Source of the DNA: CAZHYV01 sp964537055
GTDB lineage: Bacteria > Myxococcota_A > Polyangia > Palsa-1104 > JAEUJZ01
Length of the DNA stretch: 64,000 bases
Direction of reading: 5' to 3'
Assembly (NCBI GenBank): GCA_964537055.1
Contig: CAZHYV010000002.1
Coordinates: 228,455 to 292,454, forward strand
Shown: positions 8,404 through 17,656 of the stretch, in pieces
Numbering within the stretch: the stretch's first letter is position 1
Layout: every line of letters begins with the position of its first letter
Notes under the pieces: generated by a model
What the model saw: the letters and a program-made list of their open reading frames with translations, nothing else
The model's database searches: none
What the model was told of the DNA's origin: nothing
Program-made: the position numbers and the translations under genes

Positions 8404-9726
8404 TTACTCCTGACTCTTTGGAGATTGTGGCTTGCCGGGAGGCAAAATCGTAGGAGGAAATCCATTGAGCTGCCTCCAAAGTTCAAAGCCTAACGAGACC
8501 TGATTTAACAAAACCCATCCGTTGACCCGAACTCCTTGGCGGAGATATCGAGACTCTGGCCAAGGATCTTTCGGATCGGGCAATACCACAACACGAAAGC
8601 GGCCATTTCCATCATCAGTTGCATCTACCAAGGCAACGATGCCGCCAAACGTGCCTACCGCTGCCGAGGGCCAACCTACAAATTGGATGGCGGGCCAACC
8701 CTCAAACTGCAGCCTAACGGAACGGCCTATCGAGATTAAAGGAATATCGTTTCCATCCACCCAGATTTCGGCGGCCTTTTCCACAGTATCGGGCACAAAC
8801 AGGGCTAGGGGTTTGCCGTTTTTGACCACCTCAGCTCCCACGTTGACGAGGATTCGAAAGATGGTGCCATCTTTAGGAGCCTTGATCACTTGGGACTTTT
8901 GTCTTGAGACCCGGACTGCAAGCCGAGCAAGCTCAGCCTGCACTAGTTGAATCTCGCCTTCGACATTGGCCAAGGATGACTTTGCATCCTCCAAAAGAGC
9001 GCTTGTCTCTTGCTCGATACGAATTCGATCGATCCGGAAGGCCTCATGCTCGCTCTCTGCGGCAATCAACGAGGCCTCTGAACGCTTGAGCTCGGCAAAA
9101 GCTCGTGCATAATCTAGCTCGGCCAGTTCTTGGGTTCGGCTCGAAGACAATCCCTCTTCCTGCAAGTTCCGGTGCCGCTTTCGATTTTTTCGGGCAGTTG
9201 AAAGGCCCGCCTTCATTGCCTCAAGCGCTTGTTTTGCCATCCTGACCCGCTGCCCCGCCATATGGGTTCTTGCCTCTGCGGAAGACATCGCGGCCGCTTT
9301 TGATTTCTCTAAGGCAACGATTCTTTCTGCCAAGGCCCGTTTTCTCTTGCTGACAGCACCCAGACGCTCCTCCATAGACGCTTGTTCCTGCTGAAGATGT
9401 TCTACCAGATGAGGATCGATGTCGCTAAGCTCGGCAATCACTTGACCCTGCTTCACAAAACTTCCCTCCTGCACAAACCAACGGACGACCCGTCCTTCGA
9501 TAGGTGCTTCCAGCTGCTGCTGCCGCTCGAAAGGAACGTAGGCAACTACCCTGCCAACCCCAGGAATATTTTGCTGCCACGGGACCAACACAAGACAGAT
9601 CGCACTGGCAAAAAGAAGACCCAACATCAATAGCGATAGCCACCTTGCTGACTTGGGAGAGCGAACCCTTGTCCAAAGAGGTTCTGCTTTGGAAGATTCG
9701 ACCTCTGGCTCTCTTACCTTCGTCAT
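8404..9726 (-). CDS. HlyD-family periplasmic adaptor of a type I exporter
   Basis: This is a 440-residue membrane-fusion protein. One N-terminal transmembrane helix (about 30-50) is followed by a lipoyl half-motif (QQLEAPIEGRVVRWFVQEGSFVKQG, residues about 88-113). A long coiled-coil hairpin (about 120-285) and the second lipoyl half with a beta-barrel domain (VIKAPKDGTIFRILVNVG onward) complete it. It links an inner-membrane exporter to a TolC channel. The start ATG overlaps the stop of the ABC gene by 4 bp (ATGA), and TolC follows after 4 bp, so the three genes are translated as a unit. No degeneration is apparent. Confidence 0.9.
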   Translation of the reverse strand: MTKVREPEVESSKAEPLWTRVRSPKSARWLSLLMLGLLFASAICLVLVPWQQNIPGVGRVVAYVPFERQQQLEAPIEGRVVRWFVQEGSFVKQGQVIAELSDIDPHLVEHLQQEQASMEERLGAVSKRKRALAERIVALEKSKAAAMSSAEARTHMAGQRVRMAKQALEAMKAGLSTARKNRKRHRNLQEEGLSSSRTQELAELDYARAFAELKRSEASLIAAESEHEAFRIDRIRIEQETSALLEDAKSSLANVEGEIQLVQAELARLAVRVSRQKSQVIKAPKDGTIFRILVNVGAEVVKNGKPLALFVPDTVEKAAEIWVDGNDIPLISIGRSVRLQFEGWPAIQFVGWPSAAVGTFGGIVALVDATDDGNGRFRVVVLPDPKDPWPESRYLRQGVRVNGWVLLNQVSLGFELWRQLNGFPPTILPPGKPQSPKSQE

Positions 9727-11471
9727 AGCAAGCCTCCTTCCTCTGTTAGAGGCTTGATTTGCCCTTGCTCGAGCTCGTAGACTTGATCACAAAAACGACA
9801 AAGCTGCGGATCGGTCGTCAAAAGAAGAAGCGTCCACCCATGGGCAGGGTCAAACAGTACGTGCTGCCAAGCTGAGGATCCTGCTTCAAAAGGACTTAAG
9901 AATGCGCCCTGAATAACGAGCAGCTTGGGCCGGTGAACAAGCATGCGAGCGATCATCAGCTTTCTCGAATCCAAAAAGGACAACGGAGCGCCATGGGGAA
10001 GTAGCGTGGTAAACATTCCTTCCTTAAGAGATTCTATGCTTTGAGACAAATTCGCTTTGATGATCGCCTGCCTAATCTCATCCGTGCTGACCTCTGGGTT
10101 TCCAAGATGCACATTCTCGGCCACTGTACCCGCAAAAATCTCGTTCCCCTTCAGCCAGGAAACATGCGAACGCAACGACACCAAATTCCATTCCTGGATC
10201 GGAATCCCATCGAGGATCACACTTCCAAAAGCAGGAGATGCAATCCCAAAGAGAAGCTCGGCAAGGGTCGAAAGCTCGGCTTGTGTCTTCCCAAGAATGG
10301 CCACCCGACCCCCTGCGGGAATTTCTAACGTAACCCCCGAAGAAGGTCCTAGCGATGCAGAAAACCCCAGGTGTTTGAAAAGCACCTTAAGGCCTACACT
10401 TTCTCTTACGATAGATTCTCCCTGATCAGGTTGCTCTTTGATATCAATCAGCTCATACACTTTTTCTAAAGAAGCTCTGAGATCATAGTAGTCCTCTAAG
10501 TGTTTTCCAAACTTCGCAATGCCACTCACGACCGTACTTAGAATAAGTTCCGCCGCCACCAGCTGACCCAGGGTAAGCTGCCTCTTGATGACCAAGGAAC
10601 CGCCAATCCCAAGCAGCATGGCACTGGTCACCGCCTGTAACCATAAGGAGCCAAGAATTTGTCGGAACACGATTTTAAAGTGCGATTTACGATGCTGAAG
10701 GTACTCTAGCAGCAACGACTGAATCTTTAGAGAGGCAAACCGAATGCCTTGCGCTGAGCGAAATACGGTCGGATGCCTCGCTAGTTCCTGAATCCAGGCG
10801 CCGACGCGGTACTTTGCAGAAGATTCAAGAAGGCTTGTTTCCAGAGCCCCTTTTCCAAGAAAATAAATAATGATCACCAAAAAACAAATCAACGCCAGAT
10901 CGAATACCAAAAGAATCGGATGGTATGTGGCAAGGACCAACATTCCGATGCCTGTTTGGAGAGCGATAGAGACTCCCTCCAGGAGCAGGCTTGAGAGCGT
11001 TTTTTGCAAGGTGACAATGTCAAAAAACTGATTTGCCTTCTCGGGACCATAAGTGTGCCGGAATGCATCAAAGGAAGAAACAGAAAACTTCTGCGCAATT
11101 TGAACGGCATTTCGAACAAACAAACGCTGCTGCAAAATTTCAATTACATAGGTTTGGATGGCACGCAAAATGCCTGACAGAAGAAGGCCTACAAACACCA
11201 AGCTTGTTAAGATCACAATCGGCTGCAGCAAGGTCCCAAACGCAATTGTATTGACAACCGCCTGTGTTCCTACGGGTGCAGCCAAAGAAAGCAGGCCGAT
11301 CAACATTGCGTAGATGACAACCATCCACAAATCACGGCGCTCCTCCACAAAAAACCGCCCCAGCGTGCTTAGTTTGGCTCCAAGCACGCTCTCCACTTTG
11401 GGAGACATTGGTTGCGGGGGATTGACATGGTCCACGCCCACATCGTACCAAAAAGATCTTTTGTTCTGCAA
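9723..11471 (-). CDS. ABC exporter fused to a degenerate (probably non-hydrolysing) ATPase domain
   Basis: The 582-residue protein has an exporter membrane domain with about six helices (50-330) and a C-terminal domain that aligns along its full length with ABC ATPases (360-582). Every catalytic motif is altered. The Walker A slot is GKTQAELS (about 394-401) with no lysine, and the Q-loop residue is Lys441. The signature is LSFLDSRK (497-504), Walker B ends in Gln-Gly (521-522) where Asp-Glu is normal, and the switch histidine is Thr (about 553). The start is a TTG with weak upstream signals; an ATG at residue 22 is an alternative. It heads the operon with HlyD and TolC partners. ATP hydrolysis looks impossible, so it either pairs with another ATPase or is decaying. 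Confidence 0.85.
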   Translation of the reverse strand: MQNKRSFWYDVGVDHVNPPQPMSPKVESVLGAKLSTLGRFFVEERRDLWMVVIYAMLIGLLSLAAPVGTQAVVNTIAFGTLLQPIVILTSLVFVGLLLSGILRAIQTYVIEILQQRLFVRNAVQIAQKFSVSSFDAFRHTYGPEKANQFFDIVTLQKTLSSLLLEGVSIALQTGIGMLVLATYHPILLVFDLALICFLVIIIYFLGKGALETSLLESSAKYRVGAWIQELARHPTVFRSAQGIRFASLKIQSLLLEYLQHRKSHFKIVFRQILGSLWLQAVTSAMLLGIGGSLVIKRQLTLGQLVAAELILSTVVSGIAKFGKHLEDYYDLRASLEKVYELIDIKEQPDQGESIVRESVGLKVLFKHLGFSASLGPSSGVTLEIPAGGRVAILGKTQAELSTLAELLFGIASPAFGSVILDGIPIQEWNLVSLRSHVSWLKGNEIFAGTVAENVHLGNPEVSTDEIRQAIIKANLSQSIESLKEGMFTTLLPHGAPLSFLDSRKLMIARMLVHRPKLLVIQGAFLSPFEAGSSAWQHVLFDPAHGWTLLLLTTDPQLCRFCDQVYELEQGQIKPLTEEGGLL

Positions 11472-11614
11472 GCGTATTGTCTTTGGGAAGCTATAATTGC
11501 GATTGTAATCAGCTTGCGCGGATCAGAGAAACAACAAAGGCATGTTTATAACAACGACTATTGTTGCTTCGAGGAAGCAGAACTTCTTGGACAGGGTAGA
11601 GCCACTTTGGGGGT

Positions 11615-12190
11615 TTATTCTGATGAAGTTTCACTACTAATTTTGACGCGATCCCCGCAAGGTCCAGCATCATCATAATCGGTAATTTCCAAAGCTCGGC
11701 GTTTGGCTTCATCTTCGATCTCAGGGGGATAGCGATGCTCGACAACAAGCAGAGCCCGTCCAGACATCGACTTCTCCCTCCGGAGACCAAATTTAAGGTT
11801 TTCAGTACAAAAGTTTCCCCGTTCGCTGCAAACTTGCTCAGCAAAGCCCTCTACGATCTCGGAAAATCTAGGAATTTCACCGCAAACGATTTTACCATCA
11901 TCGGGGTCATTTAGGACTTCACAATGGCTGACTTTTCCTGGCTTTGAGGGTTTTATGCACCTACCGTACAGCTCGGCTTGAGTAAGAGGTCTCTCAGGCT
12001 CAGGTTGCGGAAGGGACTTTGCAGCCTCCATTACCTCTTGGGGCACAAGTTTTTGTAGATCGCGGGGGTCCCTCGTTAGCGAGGAATGAACGCAGGACCC
12101 AGAAAAAAGGCCTAGGCCGATAGTGACATAGGTAAAAACTTTTACAATAGGAGAGGTCATCGATTGATTGTCCATATAATTTACTTTCAT
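11615..12190 (-). CDS. Small Cys-rich hypothetical protein, possibly exported
   Basis: About 191 residues. A hydrophobic segment (residues about 15-35) ends in GSCVHS, a poor match to a lipoprotein box, so it may be a lipoprotein or a signal-anchored protein. The rest has seven further cysteines and many charged residues (for example YGRCIKP, SHCEVL, GKIVCGE), compatible with disulfides in the periplasm. I recognise no family. ATG 12190 is used; a TTG codon lies just before it and another ATG seven codons into the frame. The ribosome binding site is weak. It stands alone between the exporter operon and the RsmB-like gene. Confidence 0.55.
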   Translation of the reverse strand: MKVNYMDNQSMTSPIVKVFTYVTIGLGLFSGSCVHSSLTRDPRDLQKLVPQEVMEAAKSLPQPEPERPLTQAELYGRCIKPSKPGKVSHCEVLNDPDDGKIVCGEIPRFSEIVEGFAEQVCSERGNFCTENLKFGLRREKSMSGRALLVVEHRYPPEIEDEAKRRALEITDYDDAGPCGDRVKISSETSSE

Positions 12191-12245
12191 CAAAGTGTTT
12201 TATTTTCTTATAGCAACAGCTTCGCCCTTTTGTTACAGAAAAAGC

Positions 12246-13766
12246 TTAGGCCTCTCTGGGTGTAGCTTCTGCAAGATGTGGGCTCTCCGTTTCCGGAAGC
12301 CGCCTTAACACTGCTGCGAAAAAACCATCCGGACTTTTTTCGTGAGTTGGAATTAGCTTGAGAAAGGTGCCATCACCTACCTGCTTTGCCCGCGAAAGGC
12401 CCCAGATTTCCTTTACGGGCATGAGGGCAAAGTCAGGATGCCTCTGGAGAAACGTCTCTACCGTTTGCTCATTCTCTTCGCGTAGCAAGGTACAGGTACT
12501 ATAGATGAGTCGCCCGCCAGGTCGTACAAACGGGGCGGATTTTTCTAAAATTGCAAGCTGCGTCTTTTTGAGCTCCTCCACATCTTTCGGCTGGATGGCC
12601 CAGCGAGATTCAGGATTCCTTCGAATTACGCCTGTCCCTGAGCAGGGAACGTCGCACAAAACCCGATGGGCCAAGATCTGGGAGGTCGTACTTAAGGATC
12701 TGGGCAGATTCGACCATAGATGCACCTGGGTATTGCTCATCCCTGCACGACGAAGCCGCTTCTTTAACTCGTCTAACTTCTTCTCGTCCACATCAAAAGC
12801 ATAGATGCGACCCTTATTTTCCATCAGTGCCCCTAAGGCAAGGGTCTTTCCTCCAGCGCCTGCACAGGCATCGATGACAACCCCTCCCGGAGGTGGAGCA
12901 ACTAATTCTGCGATCAGCTGGCTACCCTCGTCCTGTAGTTCAAACAGACCCTCTTGGAACAAAGGGAGACTGTACATATTGATTCGCGTATCGAGAAGAA
13001 GGCCCAAGGGAGAAAGGGTCGTCTTTTGGCCATCGATTCCTAACGCATGCAACTTATGTAAAAGATTCTCTCGGTTAGTTTTCAAAGCATTTGCTCGAAT
13101 GGTCAGAGGTGCGCGTTGATTCTGGGCACAAAGAATCTCAACTCCACTCTTTATACCGTACTGGGATGTTATTGCTTTTGCCAGCCAGTTCGGGTAGGAA
13201 AGTGCCGCACCGATCGCATCTACTTTCAAGGGCACAGCCAAGGCAGTTCTATTGATTATCGGTTCTGCCGTGGTCACCTCACTTTGGATGACCAGTTCCT
13301 TCATGGCCCCTCCCTCCTTTTCTTCCCTTACAACTTCAAACTCTTGCTGGAGGCGCTTTTGATTCAGCTGCATTTGTTCAAGAGAGAGGTCGTGCTTGCG
13401 TAGGACGGAATTAAATGAAGAAAGTGACAGAGGTGATCTGGCTTCTTGCACTTCTTCTGGAAACTCGAATTCTTGGCCTTGGGTGCTTTCATCAAAGATC
13501 CATGCGAGCACGAATTGGGAAGAGTTGGGGTGCTTTACCCCTAAGATGGCAGTCAGCCTTCGCAGTTTGCGAATGATTTCATAGAGCGCATCTACCAAAA
13601 ACCGTCGCTGCGATGAACCAAAGCGTGGCTCGCGCAGCACCTTGGTAATGGTCCCTGCCGCAGAACGCCACCCTTGTGTCTTTGATAGGACAAGAATTTG
13701 GTCAACGTACTCAACAAGCTGTTGCCACAGATACCTATCTGTAAGTACATCCTTCGGCAAAATCAT
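12246..13766 (-). CDS. rsmB: RsmB/NOP2-family rRNA cytosine-C5 methyltransferase
   Basis: The 506-residue protein has an N-terminal NusB-like helical domain (about 1-110) and a C-terminal SAM-dependent methyltransferase. The SAM loop is DACAGAGGKTLALG, motif IV is DVPCSGTGVIRRNP, and the catalytic Cys motif is YSTCTLLREEN. These mark an RNA m5C methyltransferase of the RsmB type, which modifies 16S rRNA. The middle has a charged insertion of about 50 residues. Exact target assignment (RsmB versus another family member) is by domain layout only. Confidence 0.85.
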   Translation of the reverse strand: MILPKDVLTDRYLWQQLVEYVDQILVLSKTQGWRSAAGTITKVLREPRFGSSQRRFLVDALYEIIRKLRRLTAILGVKHPNSSQFVLAWIFDESTQGQEFEFPEEVQEARSPLSLSSFNSVLRKHDLSLEQMQLNQKRLQQEFEVVREEKEGGAMKELVIQSEVTTAEPIINRTALAVPLKVDAIGAALSYPNWLAKAITSQYGIKSGVEILCAQNQRAPLTIRANALKTNRENLLHKLHALGIDGQKTTLSPLGLLLDTRINMYSLPLFQEGLFELQDEGSQLIAELVAPPPGGVVIDACAGAGGKTLALGALMENKGRIYAFDVDEKKLDELKKRLRRAGMSNTQVHLWSNLPRSLSTTSQILAHRVLCDVPCSGTGVIRRNPESRWAIQPKDVEELKKTQLAILEKSAPFVRPGGRLIYSTCTLLREENEQTVETFLQRHPDFALMPVKEIWGLSRAKQVGDGTFLKLIPTHEKSPDGFFAAVLRRLPETESPHLAEATPREA

Positions 13767-13826
13767 GAGCGATGTCCATAGTACAGCAGGGGGCTGTTCT
13801 CACTATTGTAAGACCCGCTGTGACCA

Positions 13827-15062
13827 CTATGCATTATCAAAAGCGGGGTTTGCTTTCTTCTTCCTTTTGACAGGAGGCTTTGCTGCAGCAGGGCTTGCTG
13901 CACCCGGTGTAGCACCTGGGCTCACGCCAGGCCCCGGAGGTGTAGCCCCACCAGGTGGGGGAGGCACAGCACCGGGCGGAGGAACCGATCCGGGAGGAGC
14001 ATCTGGGGCAGCAGGTATTTTTACTGGAATAGGTGCCGGCGGCTTTGCTGCAGCTGCAGCGGCCTCTGCCTCAACCAGCTTTATCCTTGCCTTGCCATCC
14101 TTTTCGTAGATCTCAACGTCTTTCTTTGGAGGCTCCTTCTTTGCTTGTAGTTCGAAGATATAACCAATGCTTAGACCCACAGTATGGCCTGGTGCATTGT
14201 CGGTGAGTCCGAGAGTGTAGTGAAGCATTGCACTCAGCTTGTTTGGGGCTACGTACTGTGCACCAAGGGTCCATGTGACTGGGTGCTGGGTAGGAAGATT
14301 AGTAAAGGTAACACCCCCCACAAATTCGGTGGTAACGTAGGTCCCCGCTGCAACTTTTGCTGAGGCTCCAAGGCCCCAGATCAGATGATATCCTAACCCT
14401 GTGCCAGGCTTACCCCCACTTACCCGGTCTTGTCCAGCAAAGATCCCACCAATATTGGCCGTAACGAAAAATCGATCATCGAAGTGGGGGGTCTCTAAAA
14501 TAAGACGAACAAATCCACTCAATTTTCCATCAGGACCCGCAGTAACATAAGCATTGTTTAAATTGTTGGCATAAGAATATGCCATATCGGCCGAGAGACT
14601 GATCTTTGGAAGGTACTTGAACTTCGCAGGAAGAGGGAGGTTGAACTTCACCCCAAAACGGATATCTCCATTCCCTAGATCCAGCCCATCGTTATAGATA
14701 ACACCTGGCAACGAGATTCGCAGATCGACCAATTTTTTGATGGAAACGTTTCCCATAAGAATTACGCCAAGCCGATGTGTCAGGTGAGGTTCAGGCTGAA
14801 GTATATCCGGGCCCTTATCCTGCAAGTCAATTGTACCAAAGGGGTGGTACGAGTAAAAAGCCTTTGCATACGCATTAAATCCGTAGTCCGCTACGGTTGC
14901 GTGCTCTAGCAAGAATCCGTCCTTCCAACTATGGGTGTTTAGTTGCATATAAGGAAGGGTCAACCGTGGGTCCGCGGCTTGGGCTCGATGAACGATCCCG
15001 AGGAGAGTCATGGCAAAGAATAGGATGAAAAAAAGCTTTTTGTTGTTCTGCAAAGCCCTCAT
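13827..15062 (-). CDS. Outer membrane beta-barrel protein with Pro/Ala-rich tail
   Basis: The 411-residue protein starts at an ATG preceded by AAGGAGG. The signal peptide is clear (LFFILFFAMTLLGIVHRAQA, cleavage near 29). Residues 30-310 show alternating amphipathic strands typical of a barrel (for example VGLSIGYIFEL). A charged linker (about 310-345) is followed by a Pro/Ala/Gly-rich tail (about 345-395) and a Lys-rich end. It may be a porin-like or transporter protein; the substrate is unknown. The tail could reach the periplasm or bind another cell wall component. Confidence 0.72.
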   Translation of the reverse strand: MRALQNNKKLFFILFFAMTLLGIVHRAQAADPRLTLPYMQLNTHSWKDGFLLEHATVADYGFNAYAKAFYSYHPFGTIDLQDKGPDILQPEPHLTHRLGVILMGNVSIKKLVDLRISLPGVIYNDGLDLGNGDIRFGVKFNLPLPAKFKYLPKISLSADMAYSYANNLNNAYVTAGPDGKLSGFVRLILETPHFDDRFFVTANIGGIFAGQDRVSGGKPGTGLGYHLIWGLGASAKVAAGTYVTTEFVGGVTFTNLPTQHPVTWTLGAQYVAPNKLSAMLHYTLGLTDNAPGHTVGLSIGYIFELQAKKEPPKKDVEIYEKDGKARIKLVEAEAAAAAAKPPAPIPVKIPAAPDAPPGSVPPPGAVPPPPGGATPPGPGVSPGATPGAASPAAAKPPVKRKKKANPAFDNA

Positions 15063-15076
15063 TGAGAGCCTCCTTT

Positions 15077-17566
15077 TTAAATATCTAAGTTTTTAACCGT
15101 TAATGCGTGTTGTTCAATAAATTCTCTTCTGGGTTCCACAGCTTCGCCCATAAGCATACTAAAGATGCGTTCCGCCTCGCTAAGATCGTCGGCATGTACC
15201 TCAAGCAGCGTACGCTTTTTTGGATCCATGGTCGTCTCCCAAAGTTGGTCTGCTGTCATCTCCCCAAGCCCTTTGTACCTTTGGATCTGTAGTCCTTTTC
15301 TCCCCGAAACCTCAAGCTTCTCTCCAAGGTCCTCGATTTGAGCGAGGGGCTGTCTTGATTCTCCCTCTACCAAGGTAAAGGGCCCTTGCCCATATTTCCC
15401 TAATTTCTCATAGATCCTTGAAAGTTCTTCTACCTCAGGAGAATCGAGTAATTGGTAATTGATCAGAGTCTCTTTTCCTCCCTGGTAGGCTGGATAAAAG
15501 ACCTGGTATCCTCCTCGCTGCCGATCCTCTTGCAATGTTGGCTTCATCGTAGCAAGGTCTTTGGAAAATGTCTGCAAATATGTGTGGACTCGCCCTACCC
15601 CTTCTTCCAACTCTTTCTTATTTTGAAGATAGGATTTTTTTATCTTCCCGGCCTTCATCCAGGCGTTAACAATCCGAGAATCGACCCGTTTTTCTACCGC
15701 TTCCAATGCTTTTTTATACCGAAGCGAAAGCTTGGCCCATTCTTTTAGCTCTTCGCCCTGGATCCAGGCAACCCCGGGAATCTCAAGAACTGCATTTTCT
15801 AAAGCGACCCTTAGAAGGAAATCCTCCAGCGCCTGTTCATTTTTTAGGTATTCCTCTTTTTTCCCTTTCTTCACTCGGTAAAGAGGAGGCTGGGCAATGT
15901 AAATATAATGTTTGTTTAGGGAACCATCGACCAGTTCGCGGTACTGTCGGAAGAAGAACGTTAGCAGTAGCGTTCGTATGTGGCTACCGTCCACGTCGGC
16001 GTCTGTCATAATGACAATTCGATGGTACCTAAGTTTCGTATGATCCTTCTGATCACCCACCCCACAACCCAGGGCCGAGATCAGGGTTGCAATTTCCGCC
16101 GAGGATAGCATTTTATCTAGCCTGGCTTTTTCGACGTTTAGGATCTTTCCTTTTAGCGGCAGAATCGCCTGAACTCGCCGATCGCGTCCTTGCTTTGCCG
16201 ATCCTCCGGCCGAATCTCCCTCGACTAGGAAAAGCTCGCATAACGAAGGATCGCGCTCTTGGCAGTCCGCCAGTTTCCCCTGCAGGAACATAGAATCCAT
16301 GACGCCTTTACGCTGTACCATTTCTCGGGCGCGTTTTGCGGCTTCTCGGGCTTTGGCAGCTAGCACCCCTTTGGCAATAATACCTCTTGCTTCTTTAGGA
16401 TGTTCCTCCAAGTAAATCGCTAATTTATCGCCAACAATTGAGTTGACTGCACCTGCAGCATCCGAGGAAACCAGCCGATCCTTGGTTTGGTTGCTAAACT
16501 TAGGATCTGGGTGTTTGATCGAGATAATGGCCGTAAGCCCTTCTTGTAGATCAGCGCCAGATAGCCCCTGCTTTAATTCTTTGAGGAGATTGTTCTGGTT
16601 TGCGTAGGTATTGATTGTTCTCGTCAGTGCCTGACGAAACCCAGTAAGGTGGGCCCCTCCATCACGATTTCGAATGTTGTTGGTAAAGCAAAGCACATTC
16701 TCTGAGTACCCATCGTTCCACTCGATCGCCACCTCGACATGGATTTCAGCATCGGGAATATCTGAGGTCGGTTGACCACCAGAGAGAAACACGGGAGGCT
16801 CTATCACGCGCTGCTTTCCTTCATTGAGATCGTGAACGAACGATGAAATTCCCCCTGCCGAAAAAAACTCTTTCTTCTCGTCCGTTCTTTCGTCATGGAG
16901 AATAATTTTTAAGCCTGAGTTTAGATAGGCTAGCTCTCGAAGACGTTGAGACAACGTAGCAAAGGAGTACTCTAGGGTCGCAAAAATCTCGGCATCCGGC
17001 TTAAAGGTCACCGACGTCCCAGTCTTCTCGCTTACCCCTGTTTCTAAAAGACCCGTTTCTGGCTTACCTCGACGGTATTCCTGATAAAACACTTTACCAT
17101 TGCGCCGAATCTCTAGCTTTAACCACTCAGATACAGCATTGACTGCGGAGACCCCTACCCCATGAAGACCTCCTGAAACTTTATAGGTCTTCTTGTCAAA
17201 TTTTCCACCTGCATGGAGCACCGTCATAATTACTTCAGGTGTAGGGCGGTGTTCGGTTGGATGCATATCCGTCGGCATTCCACGGCCATCATCAACGACG
17301 GTAATGGAATTGTCATAGTGAATACGGACTTCGATGTTCTTGCAGTACCCAGCAAGCGCTTCATCGACAGAGTTATCAACGACTTCGTAAACAAGGTGAT
17401 GAAGCCCCGTTCCATCATCAGTGTCCCCAATGTACATACCTGGTCGTTTTCTTACAGCTTCAAGCCCCTTGAGGACCTGTATGCTTTCGCCAGTGTAAGA
17501 CTCATCAGAGCTTTTCTTTGGTATTTCTTTTTCATCTAATGAGGATCGAGAAGCCGCTTCATTCAT
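15077..17566 (-). CDS. gyrB: DNA gyrase subunit B
   Basis: About 829 residues. The GHKL ATPase motifs EVVDNSVDEA, DDGRGMP and GGLHGVG lie in the first 140 residues. The TOPRIM region has LVEGDSAGGSAKQ and IMTDADVDGSHIRTLL, and the C-terminal motif QRYKGLGEM is present. It has the family's length with an insertion of about 160 residues after the TOPRIM motifs, as in many proteobacterial GyrB proteins. It lies downstream of recF, as is common near bacterial origins. ATG 17566 is used; a TTG just before it is in frame. The active site is intact. Confidence 0.97.
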   Translation of the reverse strand: MNEAASRSSLDEKEIPKKSSDESYTGESIQVLKGLEAVRKRPGMYIGDTDDGTGLHHLVYEVVDNSVDEALAGYCKNIEVRIHYDNSITVVDDGRGMPTDMHPTEHRPTPEVIMTVLHAGGKFDKKTYKVSGGLHGVGVSAVNAVSEWLKLEIRRNGKVFYQEYRRGKPETGLLETGVSEKTGTSVTFKPDAEIFATLEYSFATLSQRLRELAYLNSGLKIILHDERTDEKKEFFSAGGISSFVHDLNEGKQRVIEPPVFLSGGQPTSDIPDAEIHVEVAIEWNDGYSENVLCFTNNIRNRDGGAHLTGFRQALTRTINTYANQNNLLKELKQGLSGADLQEGLTAIISIKHPDPKFSNQTKDRLVSSDAAGAVNSIVGDKLAIYLEEHPKEARGIIAKGVLAAKAREAAKRAREMVQRKGVMDSMFLQGKLADCQERDPSLCELFLVEGDSAGGSAKQGRDRRVQAILPLKGKILNVEKARLDKMLSSAEIATLISALGCGVGDQKDHTKLRYHRIVIMTDADVDGSHIRTLLLTFFFRQYRELVDGSLNKHYIYIAQPPLYRVKKGKKEEYLKNEQALEDFLLRVALENAVLEIPGVAWIQGEELKEWAKLSLRYKKALEAVEKRVDSRIVNAWMKAGKIKKSYLQNKKELEEGVGRVHTYLQTFSKDLATMKPTLQEDRQRGGYQVFYPAYQGGKETLINYQLLDSPEVEELSRIYEKLGKYGQGPFTLVEGESRQPLAQIEDLGEKLEVSGRKGLQIQRYKGLGEMTADQLWETTMDPKKRTLLEVHADDLSEAERIFSMLMGEAVEPRREFIEQHALTVKNLDI

Positions 17567-17656
17567 CAACGTAGGTTATAGCATATCTACAGACAATGTA
17601 AACCCTAACGCCACCTTTTTAAAAGAACCTCATTGTTTATCCAGGTTCTCAAGAAT

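Noticed and set aside
13642..14109. Plus-strand ORF opposite the OMP tail
   Set aside because: Its Gly/Pro-rich content is the reverse reading of the Pro/Ala-rich tail codons.
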